A DNA stretch of 64,000 bases from GCA-2683135 sp964507445 (GTDB lineage: Bacteria; Planctomycetota; GCA-002687715), in the NCBI GenBank assembly GCA_964507445.1, contig CAZDQF010000008.1, positions 124,001 through 188,000 on the forward strand, written 5' to 3'. Both the position numbers and the translations under genes were made by a program. The number at the start of each line of letters is the position of its first letter. Within the stretch, counting starts at the first letter, position 1. This document shows, one piece after another, positions 32,924 to 40,800 of the stretch. The notes beneath the pieces were generated by a model that saw nothing but the letters and a program-made list of their open reading frames with translations, had not been told where the DNA came from and made no database searches.

Positions 32924-35106
32924 GCGCGCGCCTCTGCTTGCTTCTTGCCTCGTTCTGCGGGTCGGCGGACCTGGTCCGAGGTCAGGTCGATGTCCCGGCG
33001 CTGCTGCCTCAGGATGCGCTGCTCCACGCGGAGTTGTCACCGGGCATCCTCGCCGATCGCGGAGGTCGGCTGGGCGTCGCGCGGCTCTTCGATGATCCCG
33101 CGATGGCGCGCTTCCTCGCACCCCTGAAGGAGGAGTTGACCGCACAGCTGCGCGGGTTGGACGGCGAGCTGCGCGAGCAGCTGGGGTTCGGTCTGGACGA
33201 CCTGCAAGACCTGTGGAACGGCTGCCTGACGTTCTCCGTCCTGCCGTTTGACCCTGACTCTGAAGGGCCCGACATGGTCGTGACCCTGGACCTTGCGGGG
33301 GCATTCGCGACGATCCACGGGGGGTTGGACCGGCTCGAGCCGATTCTCGCCAGGAAGCTGGGAGGGACCTTCGCCTACGTGAAGATCGCAGGCCGAAGGG
33401 TCCGGGTCTTCCAGGCCGGTGACGGACCGCTCTACCACTTCCTCTTCCATGACGGCCATCTGGTCATGGCTACGCGCAGGGCGACCATGGAGCGCCTCAT
33501 GCTGGGGTTGGCTGGCACGCCGCTGCCGTCCTCGCTGGCGACGAGTCCCGTCTACGTGGAAGCGCGGGACAAGGTCCGAGGAGAGGGCACCTTGCTCTGG
33601 TGCTACTGTGCGCTCGATCGCACCCTGGATGCCATGTTGAGCACCTCTCCGGATTCGGTGCGTGATGCCATGACCCTGGGCGGTCTGGCGTCCTACCGGA
33701 CCCTTGCCTATGGCGTGGATCTGGAAGGCGTCGGGGTTCGTGATCGGATCTACGCGCGTCTCCTGGATGAGCAGGATGCGACCCTGAGCGTCAAGTGGAA
33801 CGCCCGGCAGTTCGCGCTGGCCTCATTCGGATTGGAGGTGCCCGGCGGCTTCAAGAGCCCGCACCTCCTGCCCGCGGATACGGGGATGTTCATCGCGGGT
33901 CGGGTCCGGATGGGACCTTCCCTGGACGCGCTCATGGCCTTGTTCGGTCGCAACGCCCCCCGGGCGGCCATGGGGTGGGAGAGCATGACCTCTCAAGTCG
34001 GAGGGCGGCTGGGTCTGGACATCCGTAGAGAGCTGATCTCGCAGCTCGGGCCGGAGTACGCGTTCTACGCATCCTGGCCTCGTTCCGCCGTCATCCCCGA
34101 CTTGGGGCTTTGTGTTCAGGTTCGTCCGGAGGCCCGCCCCAAGCTGGAGGAGATGATCGACGACCTCCGGGTGGGGTTGCCCGAGGGCGCCAGCTGGCAG
34201 CAGCTCCAGTATCGAGGGCGCACGATCCACTACGCGGATCTCAGCCGGCTCGGCGCCGTCTCCGAGGCAAGTCAACCGGGACCGCACCACGTCAAGCTCT
34301 CGTTGACCATGCTCGACGGGTTCCTCGTCATCACCTCCTGTCCGCAAGCGATGAAGAACCTCATCCACGGCCTCGACATGAAGGAGCCGCGGTTGGCGGA
34401 TGCGGCGGACTTCAAGGCGCTCCGGCAGCGAATGCCCCCGAAGGATCGAGAATCGAACCTGATCTACGCTGACCTCAGCGGGGCGTTGGGGTTCTTGCTG
34501 GACAACACCGTGCCGGTGCTGCAGTCCTTGTCGCCGGGGCTGATGGACCCCCTGGACCCGAGCCTGTTCCCCACGACCGATACGATGACCGGGCCGCTGT
34601 TCGGTTTCATGTCCCGAGGTTGGTGGGCTGAGGAGGGAGCGTCGGTCTCGGAGTTCTACTCGCCGTTGGGTTATGCGCCCGTGGCCATGGGCCTCAGCGC
34701 CAGCCTGGCCACATGGCTGATGCTGGGAGTGTTGCGGCAGGAGTATCCGGCCCGGAGCATGACCCTGGTGCAGCCAGGCGCCGTCGTGACGGCGTCCGGG
34801 CTCGCGGTGAACGAGCGCTTCCTGGTCAACCGTGTGGTCGCTGACCTGGCATTGCTGGAGGCCCAGGTGGCGGCGTTTCAGGCGTGGGAGGGGCGCTTGC
34901 CCACACAGTCGGAGTGGCCAGGATTCCTGACCAAGGGCTCTCCCAACCACCCGAGCCCCTACGACTCCCAGGTCTCCCACACGGATCCATGGGGCAACCC
35001 CTATCAGATGCGCCTCGATGGTTCCGGTGGCTTCACGCTCCTCAGCCTTGGTTCGGATGGCAAGCCCGGCGGGGAGGGGCTCGCGGCAGACATCATCGAC
35101 CGCTGA
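32920..35106 (+). CDS. DUF3352-like protein, paralogue 2, with C-terminal GspG-like domain
   Basis: This is a 728-residue exported protein with a short signal peptide (ARLCLLLASFCGSADLVRGQ). Residues about 25-600 parallel the upstream gene (LGPEYAFYASWPRSAVIPDLG, LDGFLVITSCPQAMKNLIHG). A hydrophobic stretch lies near 595-615. The last 85 residues are different: VADLALLEAQVAAFQAWEGRLP, then DPWGNPYQMRL, then LLSLGSDGKPGGEG and ADI. That is the pattern of the soluble domain of the major type II pseudopilin GspG, without its N-terminal pilin helix. The start has GGAGG 5 bases upstream and overlaps the previous stop. The role is unknown. The fusion suggests a contact with a pilin-like assembly, or simple reuse of the fold. 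Confidence 0.65.
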   Translation: MSARLCLLLASFCGSADLVRGQVDVPALLPQDALLHAELSPGILADRGGRLGVARLFDDPAMARFLAPLKEELTAQLRGLDGELREQLGFGLDDLQDLWNGCLTFSVLPFDPDSEGPDMVVTLDLAGAFATIHGGLDRLEPILARKLGGTFAYVKIAGRRVRVFQAGDGPLYHFLFHDGHLVMATRRATMERLMLGLAGTPLPSSLATSPVYVEARDKVRGEGTLLWCYCALDRTLDAMLSTSPDSVRDAMTLGGLASYRTLAYGVDLEGVGVRDRIYARLLDEQDATLSVKWNARQFALASFGLEVPGGFKSPHLLPADTGMFIAGRVRMGPSLDALMALFGRNAPRAAMGWESMTSQVGGRLGLDIRRELISQLGPEYAFYASWPRSAVIPDLGLCVQVRPEARPKLEEMIDDLRVGLPEGASWQQLQYRGRTIHYADLSRLGAVSEASQPGPHHVKLSLTMLDGFLVITSCPQAMKNLIHGLDMKEPRLADAADFKALRQRMPPKDRESNLIYADLSGALGFLLDNTVPVLQSLSPGLMDPLDPSLFPTTDTMTGPLFGFMSRGWWAEEGASVSEFYSPLGYAPVAMGLSASLATWLMLGVLRQEYPARSMTLVQPGAVVTASGLAVNERFLVNRVVADLALLEAQVAAFQAWEGRLPTQSEWPGFLTKGSPNHPSPYDSQVSHTDPWGNPYQMRLDGSGGFTLLSLGSDGKPGGEGLAADIIDR

Positions 35107-35122
35107 GCGGCACCTCGCTCAG
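35103..35122. terminator. Perfect palindrome holding the stop codons of two convergent genes
   Basis: CTGAGCG and CGCTCAG form a perfect 7-bp stem around a 6-base loop. The left arm contains the forward gene's TGA (35104-35106). The right arm contains the reverse gene thrC's TGA (35119-35121). It could serve as a bidirectional terminator or 3'-end stabiliser. No U tract follows. Confidence 0.45.
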
Positions 35123-36276
35123 GGGCCGTACTTGAACGCGTGCCCGGTGTTGAACAGCGCGACCGTGTCCGTTGGCGAGATCCAGCCGGCGCGTCGGAGG
35201 CGCCGGGTTGCCGCGAGGCAGGCGCCCCCTTCGGCGGAGGCGTGGAGGCCCAGACGGGTCGCCAGCAGACGGGTGTCCGAGAGCATCTCCTGCTCGGTCA
35301 CGGCGATCGCGGTGCCCTGGCTGTCACGGAGCGCCTGGAGGATCAGGAAGTCTCCCAGCGCCCCCGGGACGCGGAGGCCGAAGGCCTCCGTGCGGTCAGG
35401 GTTCTCCCACGCAGGCGCGGTCTCCAGCCCCTCCTCGAAGGCGCGGACCATGGGGGCGCAGCCGTCGACCTGGACGCACACCATGCGGGGGCGGTGAGCA
35501 CCGATCCAGCCGAGCGACTCCATCTCGTCGAATGCCTTCCACATGCCGATCAACCCGGTGCCGCCGCCCGTGGGGTAGACGACCACATCCGGGAGCGCTC
35601 CCAGGTCATAGAGCAGCTCGAACCCCATGACCTTCTTCCCCTCCACCCTGTAGGGCTCTCGGAGCGTGGCGAGGCTGAACCAGTCGTCGTCCTTGTGGTC
35701 GGCGATCCAGCGACCCGCATCGGCGATGGTCCCGGGGACCCTGGTCACATCAGCGCCCAGAGCCCGGCACTCGGCCTCGATGGCAGCGGGGGTCGACTCA
35801 GGGACCGCTACCACGACCCGGATGCCGTGCAGCGCGCCGTAAGCCGCCGCGGCCCCGCCGGCGTTGCCCGCCGAAGGGAGGCAGACCGTCGTGACTCCCA
35901 GCTCGGCGGCCCGGGCCAGGGCGGCGGCCATGCCTCGGGCCTTGAACGACAGGGTCGGGTTCTGAGATTCGTCCTTGATCAGCAGATTGTCCAGCTCCAG
36001 GTCGGCGGCGACCGCACGGGCGTTGATGAGCGGCGTGGCGCCCTCGCCAAGTCCGGGGGTGAGGGCCCCGGCGGCGGTGGGGTAGAGCTCGGGACAGCGA
36101 AGCTGTCCGGGGGTTCGAGCGAGCACGTCCTGGAGGGCGAGGGTTCCGGGGTGCGTGTCGTAACCCGCCAGCAGGGGGCCGCCGCAGGTCCCCGCCGCAC
36201 ATGTATTCCAGAGTCGGGTCGGGTCGTGGACGGCGCCGCACCGGGCGCAACGTAGTTCGGAGAACAGGGACTTCAC
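35119..36276 (-). CDS. thrC: Threonine synthase
   Basis: ThrC converts O-phosphohomoserine to threonine with PLP. The 385-residue protein has an N-terminal zinc-ribbon-like region (LRCARCGAVHDPTRLWNTC), then GEGATPLINA and the PLP-lysine motif NPTLSFKARG near residue 110. Further landmarks are PSAGNAGGAAAAYGA, the phosphate-binding YPTGGGTGLIGMWKAF and ALFNTGHAFKYG at the end. The GTG at 36276 fits because the family-like sequence starts there and TACAAT lies exactly 6 bases upstream. The frame stays open to 36591 but that part lies over the divergent gene. The only other threonine-pathway hint is absent; it is a single gene. Confidence 0.93.
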   Translation of the reverse strand: MKSLFSELRCARCGAVHDPTRLWNTCAAGTCGGPLLAGYDTHPGTLALQDVLARTPGQLRCPELYPTAAGALTPGLGEGATPLINARAVAADLELDNLLIKDESQNPTLSFKARGMAAALARAAELGVTTVCLPSAGNAGGAAAAYGALHGIRVVVAVPESTPAAIEAECRALGADVTRVPGTIADAGRWIADHKDDDWFSLATLREPYRVEGKKVMGFELLYDLGALPDVVVYPTGGGTGLIGMWKAFDEMESLGWIGAHRPRMVCVQVDGCAPMVRAFEEGLETAPAWENPDRTEAFGLRVPGALGDFLILQALRDSQGTAIAVTEQEMLSDTRLLATRLGLHASAEGGACLAATRRLRRAGWISPTDTVALFNTGHAFKYGP

Positions 36277-36282
36277 GGGGTC

Positions 36283-36288
36283 ATTGTA
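36283..36288 (-). promoter_or_regulatory. Putative -10 box (TACAAT) of leaderless thrC
   Basis: TACAAT on the minus strand is followed by 6 bases and the GTG start. Only 18 bp separate it from the divergent TACTTT box, so the two promoters overlap. Confidence 0.4.
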
Positions 36289-36306
36289 GACCGGAGCCGC
36301 AGGACG

Positions 36307-36312
36307 TACTTT
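36307..36312 (+). promoter_or_regulatory. Putative -10 box (TACTTT) of a leaderless gene at 36319
   Basis: TACTTT is followed by 6 bases (CTGTGC) and ATG. No ribosome-binding site is present. Confidence 0.4.
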
Positions 36313-36318
36313 CTGTGC

Positions 36319-36912
36319 ATGCAGTCCGGGCACCGTGTGTGGATCGACACCCTTAACGCGCAGGGGCAGTGGCTCACCGATTCCTCCATGCTCCACGTCA
36401 TCCCGGAGGAGGCTCGAGAGTTCGACTCCGCGGAGGCGTGGCCAAAGAGCAAGGCCCTGGCCTATCTCCATAACAACGTGACGGCGTTGCGGGCGAACTA
36501 CAACAACCTCGAGACCGGTGAGTTGCTGGACACGGACCTCATCAACCCCGTGCTCGCCTCCCTGGAGTTGAGGTTGGTGGACTGGCGACATCGATCAGAC
36601 TGGCGCGAGTTCTCCACGGAGCTGCGTCGTCGTGGAGAGCGGCTGCTGTACCTCTCGCCGGTGGCCATGACCGATGGATGGAATCGCGGGACCTCGGCCA
36701 TCCGGCACCTGGTCCAGCGCGCGACCTACCACTTCTGCCGGTACGCCGACATGAGGCTCTCGGACCCTGCTTATCCCGGAGCGACTGACGGACTGTTCCG
36801 GGTCCTCTCGTGTCCTGCGCCGGAGTGCGAGTCCCTGGTCCCATGCCCCATGGGGCGCCCGTCATTCTGCTCCGACGGTTGCATGGAAGACACCGGCCGG
36901 CTGGATGGATGA
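36319..36912 (+). CDS. Uncharacterised protein with C-terminal Cys-rich motif
   Basis: This is a 197-residue soluble protein I do not recognise. The first 150 residues are mostly helical (LAYLHNNVTALRANYNNLET near 48; LRLVDWRHRSDWREF near 85). The C-terminus has six Cys within about 25 residues, in the order CPAPEC, CPMG, CSDGC (residues 165-190), which could bind zinc and loosely recalls small zinc-finger tails. It is probably leaderless and is immediately followed by purB, 4 bp later, so the two are likely co-transcribed. Divergent from thrC. Confidence 0.65.
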   Translation: MQSGHRVWIDTLNAQGQWLTDSSMLHVIPEEAREFDSAEAWPKSKALAYLHNNVTALRANYNNLETGELLDTDLINPVLASLELRLVDWRHRSDWREFSTELRRRGERLLYLSPVAMTDGWNRGTSAIRHLVQRATYHFCRYADMRLSDPAYPGATDGLFRVLSCPAPECESLVPCPMGRPSFCSDGCMEDTGRLDG

Positions 36913-36916
36913 TCCC

Positions 36917-38353
36917 ATGAGCGACGCATACGACACCTTCGAGAACCCGTTGGCCGGTCGCTACGCCAGCGTGGCCATGAAGCGACTGTTCTCGGCGCGA
37001 TTCCGGTTCACCACCTGGCGTCGGCTCTGGCTGGCGCTGGCCGAGAGCGAGGCGGAGCTCGGGCTCCCCATCACTCCCGAGCAGCTCGCCGCCATGAAGG
37101 AGCGGGTCGAGGACATCCCGTTCGAGCGGGCCCAGGAGCTGGAGCGGGAGCTGCGCCACGACGTCATGGCTCACGTCTATGCGTTCCGGGAGCAGTGTCC
37201 CGACGCCGGCAAGGTCTTGCACCTGGGGGCCACCTCGTGCTTCGTCACCGACAACAGCGAGATCATCCAGGTTCGGGACGGACTGTCGCTCGTCGCTCGG
37301 AAGTTGCGCGCGATCCTGCGTAACCTGCGCGGCTTCTGTCTGCAGTGGAAGGACCTGCCCACCGTCGGCTACACCCACTTTCAACCGGCCCAGTTCACCA
37401 CCGTCGGCAAGCGCGCCGCGCTGTGGATGCAGGACCTCCTGGAAGATCATCGGGAGGTGGTGCGGGCCCTGGAGGACCTCCGTTTCCGAGGTGTGAAGGG
37501 GACCACCGGGACCCAAGACTCGTTCTTGAAGCTCTTCGACGGGGACGAGGAGAAGGTCGTTCAGCTCGACCAGAAGGTGGCGGAGCGCATGGGCTTCAGT
37601 CGGGTCTGGCCGCTCACGGGGCAGACCTACACTCGCAAGCAGGACAGCCGTGTCCTGGACGCGCTCTCCGGCCTAGCGCAATCCGCGGGCAAGCTCTCAT
37701 CTGATGTCCGGTTGCTCTCCCACCTCCAAGAGGTCGAAGAGCCGTTCGGTAAGAAGCAGGTGGGTTCCTCCGCCATGGCCTACAAGCGCAACCCCATGCG
37801 GTCCGAGCGAATCGCGGCCCTCAGCCGCTGGCTCATCACCGTGGCTCAGAACCCGCCCCTCACGACCGCCACGCAGTGGATGGAGCGGACCCTGGATGAC
37901 TCCGCCAATCGGCGGCTGGCGCTGGGGGAGGGGTTCCTCTGCGCTGACGCCATCCTAGAGTTGTTGCTCAACGTGACCTCGGGGCTGGTGGTGCAGGAGG
38001 GAGTGATCGCCCGCCGGGTTCGTGAACAACTCCCTTTCATCTCTTCGGAGGAGCTGATGATGCGCGCCACCCGGGAGGGAGGCGATCGCCAGGAACTTCA
38101 CGACGCGATCAGGACCGCCGCGCTCGAGGCGGCGGAGCGACTCAAGGTGGAGGGTGGGGAGAACGACTTCTTCCAACGGATCTCGGATCATCCGGATCTC
38201 GGACCGGTCCTCCGCGCCACGGAGCCTGAGTTGGACGCGCGCCGCTTCACAGGGAGGGCGGCGTCCCAGGTGACCGCGTTCATCGCTGACGTGCTCGACC
38301 CGGAGTTGAGCGCTCACGACGAGGAGTCCTTCGGTGACGAGGTCGCTGTTTGA
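36917..38353 (+). CDS. purB: Adenylosuccinate lyase
   Basis: PurB cleaves SAICAR and adenylosuccinate in purine synthesis. The 478-residue protein is of the longer, eukaryote-like type. Landmarks are NPLAGRYASVAMKRLFS at the start, HLGATSCFVTDNSE near residue 105, TVGYTHFQPAQ near 155, GVKGTTGTQDSF near 192 and the fumarase/aspartase-superfamily signature GSSAMAYKRNPMRSERI near 288. I chose ATG 36917 (MSDAYD); ATG 36905 is also in frame. The TTG start of the next gene overlaps its stop. Confidence 0.95.
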   Translation: MSDAYDTFENPLAGRYASVAMKRLFSARFRFTTWRRLWLALAESEAELGLPITPEQLAAMKERVEDIPFERAQELERELRHDVMAHVYAFREQCPDAGKVLHLGATSCFVTDNSEIIQVRDGLSLVARKLRAILRNLRGFCLQWKDLPTVGYTHFQPAQFTTVGKRAALWMQDLLEDHREVVRALEDLRFRGVKGTTGTQDSFLKLFDGDEEKVVQLDQKVAERMGFSRVWPLTGQTYTRKQDSRVLDALSGLAQSAGKLSSDVRLLSHLQEVEEPFGKKQVGSSAMAYKRNPMRSERIAALSRWLITVAQNPPLTTATQWMERTLDDSANRRLALGEGFLCADAILELLLNVTSGLVVQEGVIARRVREQLPFISSEELMMRATREGGDRQELHDAIRTAALEAAERLKVEGGENDFFQRISDHPDLGPVLRATEPELDARRFTGRAASQVTAFIADVLDPELSAHDEESFGDEVAV

Positions 38354-39024
38354 CCCCGTCCTATGCGGTGACGACCCGGAGCCCGGTGACCCGGGCCCTT
38401 GGCCTGGCCGCCGGCATCGTCGGACTGGAGGAGCTGCAACCGCGAGCGTTCGTCCTTGAGGCTCTGGAGGTCCAGCCCTTGAGGGATGTCGCCGCTGCCG
38501 TGCAGGCGTCAGGTCGGCCGGTGGTCGCGGTCGTCGGTGGTCTCTTCGGGGGAGGGGACGGGGACCCCATGGCGCCTCTGGATGCGGAGGATGGTCGGTC
38601 AGCGCTCGCCGGGCTGTTGGCGACGGTGCGAGGATGCGCGCGATTGAACTGTCCCCGCCTGGTGTTGCCGGTGTCACCTTCCATGCCGGAGGGGCTCTCG
38701 GAGGAGGGGCTGGCGGATCGGCTCTGCCGACGTCTTCATGGTCTGGCGACCGCCCACCCTGGGCTCCGGTTCCTGCTCCTCGCTTCCACCGAGGAGGGAC
38801 ATCCCCTGCGACCTGAGGTGGTCCGCTGGGTGCTGGACGATCTGGGCTTGAAGAACATCGGGGCGGCCTTGAACCAGTTGTCGCAAGGCTCTCACGAGGA
38901 GTACTTTGCGACACTTGGAGATGGCCTGGACCTGGTTCTCCTGGCGGCTGGGCTGGACCCTGATCCTGTGGCCCGGGCGTGTGGCGAACGTGTCCCATGG
39001 GCGATACGTGGCCCTGCTACCTGA
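38350..39024 (+). CDS. Uncharacterised protein, possibly TIM-barrel-like
   Basis: This 224-residue protein has alternating beta/alpha character (VVAVVGGLFGGGDGDP near 58; CPRLVLPVS near 100; GLRFLLLASTEEGHPLRP near 138; DLVLLAAGLDP near 195). The order and the phrase GLKNIGAALNQLSQGSHEEY recall sugar-phosphate isomerase/epimerase-like (AP-endonuclease-2 type) barrels, but it is short and lacks clear metal ligands. It overlaps purB by 4 bp with a TTG start; a GTG at 38368 is possible. Co-transcription with purB suggests a metabolic role. No function is assigned. Confidence 0.5.
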   Translation: MTPSYAVTTRSPVTRALGLAAGIVGLEELQPRAFVLEALEVQPLRDVAAAVQASGRPVVAVVGGLFGGGDGDPMAPLDAEDGRSALAGLLATVRGCARLNCPRLVLPVSPSMPEGLSEEGLADRLCRRLHGLATAHPGLRFLLLASTEEGHPLRPEVVRWVLDDLGLKNIGAALNQLSQGSHEEYFATLGDGLDLVLLAAGLDPDPVARACGERVPWAIRGPAT

Positions 39025-39030
39025 TAGCAT
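39025..39030 (+). promoter_or_regulatory. Putative -10 box (TAGCAT) of a leaderless DHH gene
   Basis: TAGCAT is followed by 6 bases (GCAAGG) and GTG at 39037, matching the spacing at other leaderless-type starts. It overlaps the end of the previous coding region's downstream gap. Confidence 0.35.
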
Positions 39031-39036
39031 GCAAGG

Positions 39037-40158
39037 GTGATGCGACGCGATGCAGCCGTCCCATCGGATGACCCGAACGCGCGTGTCGTCATCACCGACG
39101 ATGCGGCCGGCCAACCGGTCATCCGCTCCGCTCTTGCCAGCGCCCTTGAGGGCGCGCAGCGGATCCTGATCTACAGCCACCTGAACCCGGATCCGGACAC
39201 CGTGGGCGCAGCCTTGGCGCTGCGCCACCTGATCGCCGAGTGCTACGGCAAAGAGGTGGTCGCGTGCTATCGCGGCATCGTCGGGCGAGCGGAGAACCGG
39301 ATGCTCATGAAGCTCGTGGCGTCCGAGTTGAAGCACGCCTCCGAGATCCACGAAGCCAGTTACGACGGCATCTTGCTCGTGGATTGCCAGCCGGACTACG
39401 GATTCCTGCCACAGCAAGGCGTCCCGGTGCTCGGGGTCATCGATCACCATCCCCTGTCCGCTTCGAGCAACAACGTGTCGTATGTGGACATCCGGCCGGA
39501 GTACGGCGCCACCTCGACGATCCTCACTGAGTACCTTCGTGAGGCCGGGGTCAACCCGCCTCCGGACCTGGCCACTGCGCTGTTCTACGGGCTCAAGACC
39601 GACACCAACGATCTGTCCCGTCGTACCGGTCCGTGGGACGTGGAGGCCTACGACTGGCTGCTGCCGAAGATCGATCGCAAGATCCTCGCCCAGATCGAGA
39701 CTCCGTCACTCTCGCGGGAGTACTTCGAGTGCTTCGGTGCTGCCGTTGGACGTGCGCGGACCTACAGCAACGCGGTGATGACGGAGATCGGTCGGATGCC
39801 GTACTCCGACATGGTCGCCGAGGTGGCGGATCGACTCATCAGGCTCGAGGGCATGGACTGGTCTGTCTGTTTCGGTGTGCACGGCAGCCGGATCTACCTG
39901 AGTGTCCGGACGGCTCATCCGACGAGGGACGCCGGGGAGCTGGTCAAGGCGGTCTTGAGAGACGAAGGCGTCGGAGGCGGCCACGACACCATGGCGGCCG
40001 GTCGGGTCCAGCTTGTTGACGATTCCAAAGAGACTTACGTCCGGATCGTGACCGAGCTCTGGGATCGGTTCCTGAGCGCTCTCGGTGAGGAGGCGGACTC
40101 GGCGCGGCCATTGGTGGCGGACGCCGGTTACGAGGTTCGGGTCCATCCCGGCCGATAG
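39037..40158 (+). CDS. DHH/DHHA1 phosphoesterase (NrnA-like)
   Basis: DHH proteins of this type degrade short oligoribonucleotides (nanoRNase), pAp or cyclic-dinucleotide products. The 373-residue protein has SHLNPDPDTVGAALAL near residue 48, LLVDCQP near 110, the DHH motif VIDHHPLS near 135, YGLKTDTNDL near 187 and the DHHA1 motif GGGHDTMAAG near 310. In the first motif the usual SH..PDGD reads SHLNPDPDTVG. Start is GTG 39037 (leaderless pattern) or ATG 39040. If it acts like NrnA it could also finish breakdown of pGpG from c-di-GMP, which is relevant given the riboswitch at 29.2 kb; this is inference. tdk follows 39 bp later. Confidence 0.8.
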   Translation: MMRRDAAVPSDDPNARVVITDDAAGQPVIRSALASALEGAQRILIYSHLNPDPDTVGAALALRHLIAECYGKEVVACYRGIVGRAENRMLMKLVASELKHASEIHEASYDGILLVDCQPDYGFLPQQGVPVLGVIDHHPLSASSNNVSYVDIRPEYGATSTILTEYLREAGVNPPPDLATALFYGLKTDTNDLSRRTGPWDVEAYDWLLPKIDRKILAQIETPSLSREYFECFGAAVGRARTYSNAVMTEIGRMPYSDMVAEVADRLIRLEGMDWSVCFGVHGSRIYLSVRTAHPTRDAGELVKAVLRDEGVGGGHDTMAAGRVQLVDDSKETYVRIVTELWDRFLSALGEEADSARPLVADAGYEVRVHPGR

Positions 40159-40182
40159 GGCGCCGGGTCCGGTTCCAACGGA

Positions 40183-40188
40183 TATCAT
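40183..40188 (+). promoter_or_regulatory. Putative -10 box (TATCAT) upstream of tdk
   Basis: TATCAT lies 9 bases before the tdk ATG, with GGCGGCGCC between. No ribosome-binding site is present, so a leaderless or near-leaderless message is possible. Confidence 0.3.
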
Positions 40189-40197
40189 GGCGGCGCC

Positions 40198-40800
40198 ATG
40201 TACTTGACTCCCCAGGGAACCGGTTGGATTGAGGTCATCTGCGGAAGCATGTTCTCCGGCAAGACGGAGGAGTTGATCCGCCGCCTTCGCCGTGCTCGCA
40301 TCGCCCAGCAGAACGTGCGGATCTTCAAGCCAGCCATCGACCGTCGTTATGACGACGCGGACATCGTGTCTCATTCCGACCAGCGCATCCCGTCCCGGGT
40401 CGTCGCCCGAGCGGAGGAGATCCTCGATCACTGTCCCACGGCTGTTCAGGTCGTGGGGATCGACGAGGCGCAGTTCTTCGAGCCCACCCTCGTGGAGGTC
40501 TGCCGGCGGATGGCGAAGCGCGGGGTGAGGGTGATCGTGGCTGGGCTCGAGCAGGACTATCGCGCCGAGCCGTTCGAGACCATCCGGGCGTTGCTGGTAG
40601 AGGCGGAGTACATCACCAAGAGCCTCGCCATCTGTGTCATCTGCGGCAATCCGGCGGTGCGAAATCAGCGATTGTCCAAGCGGGGCGGGCAGATCGTGGT
40701 CGGCGGCTCGGATTCGTACGAGGCGCGATGCCGACGTTGCTTTCGACCGGGTGAGGATGAGCCGGGGTTATTCGGCGAGGACCCCGGCAGCGAAGAGTGA
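40198..40800 (+). CDS. tdk: Thymidine kinase (type II)
   Basis: Tdk phosphorylates thymidine in pyrimidine salvage. The 200-residue protein has P-loop GSMFSGKTEELIRR near residue 15, FKPAIDRRY with SHSD near 43, VVGIDEAQFFEP near 88, VIVAGLEQDYR near 113 and zinc-ribbon pairs CVIC near 143 and CRRC near 182. Length is typical. Its stop TGA overlaps the GTG of thiD (GTGA). Confidence 0.95.
   Translation: MYLTPQGTGWIEVICGSMFSGKTEELIRRLRRARIAQQNVRIFKPAIDRRYDDADIVSHSDQRIPSRVVARAEEILDHCPTAVQVVGIDEAQFFEPTLVEVCRRMAKRGVRVIVAGLEQDYRAEPFETIRALLVEAEYITKSLAICVICGNPAVRNQRLSKRGGQIVVGGSDSYEARCRRCFRPGEDEPGLFGEDPGSEE

Noticed and set aside
30917..33304. 795-codon minus-strand frame opposite the first DUF3352-like gene
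   Set aside because: Composition is typical of an antisense shadow; the plus-strand gene has a start, ribosome-binding site and a paralogue next to it.
36277..36591. N-terminal extension of threonine synthase
   Set aside because: It runs over the divergent gene at 36319. The zinc-ribbon region typical of ThrC begins at the GTG 36276.
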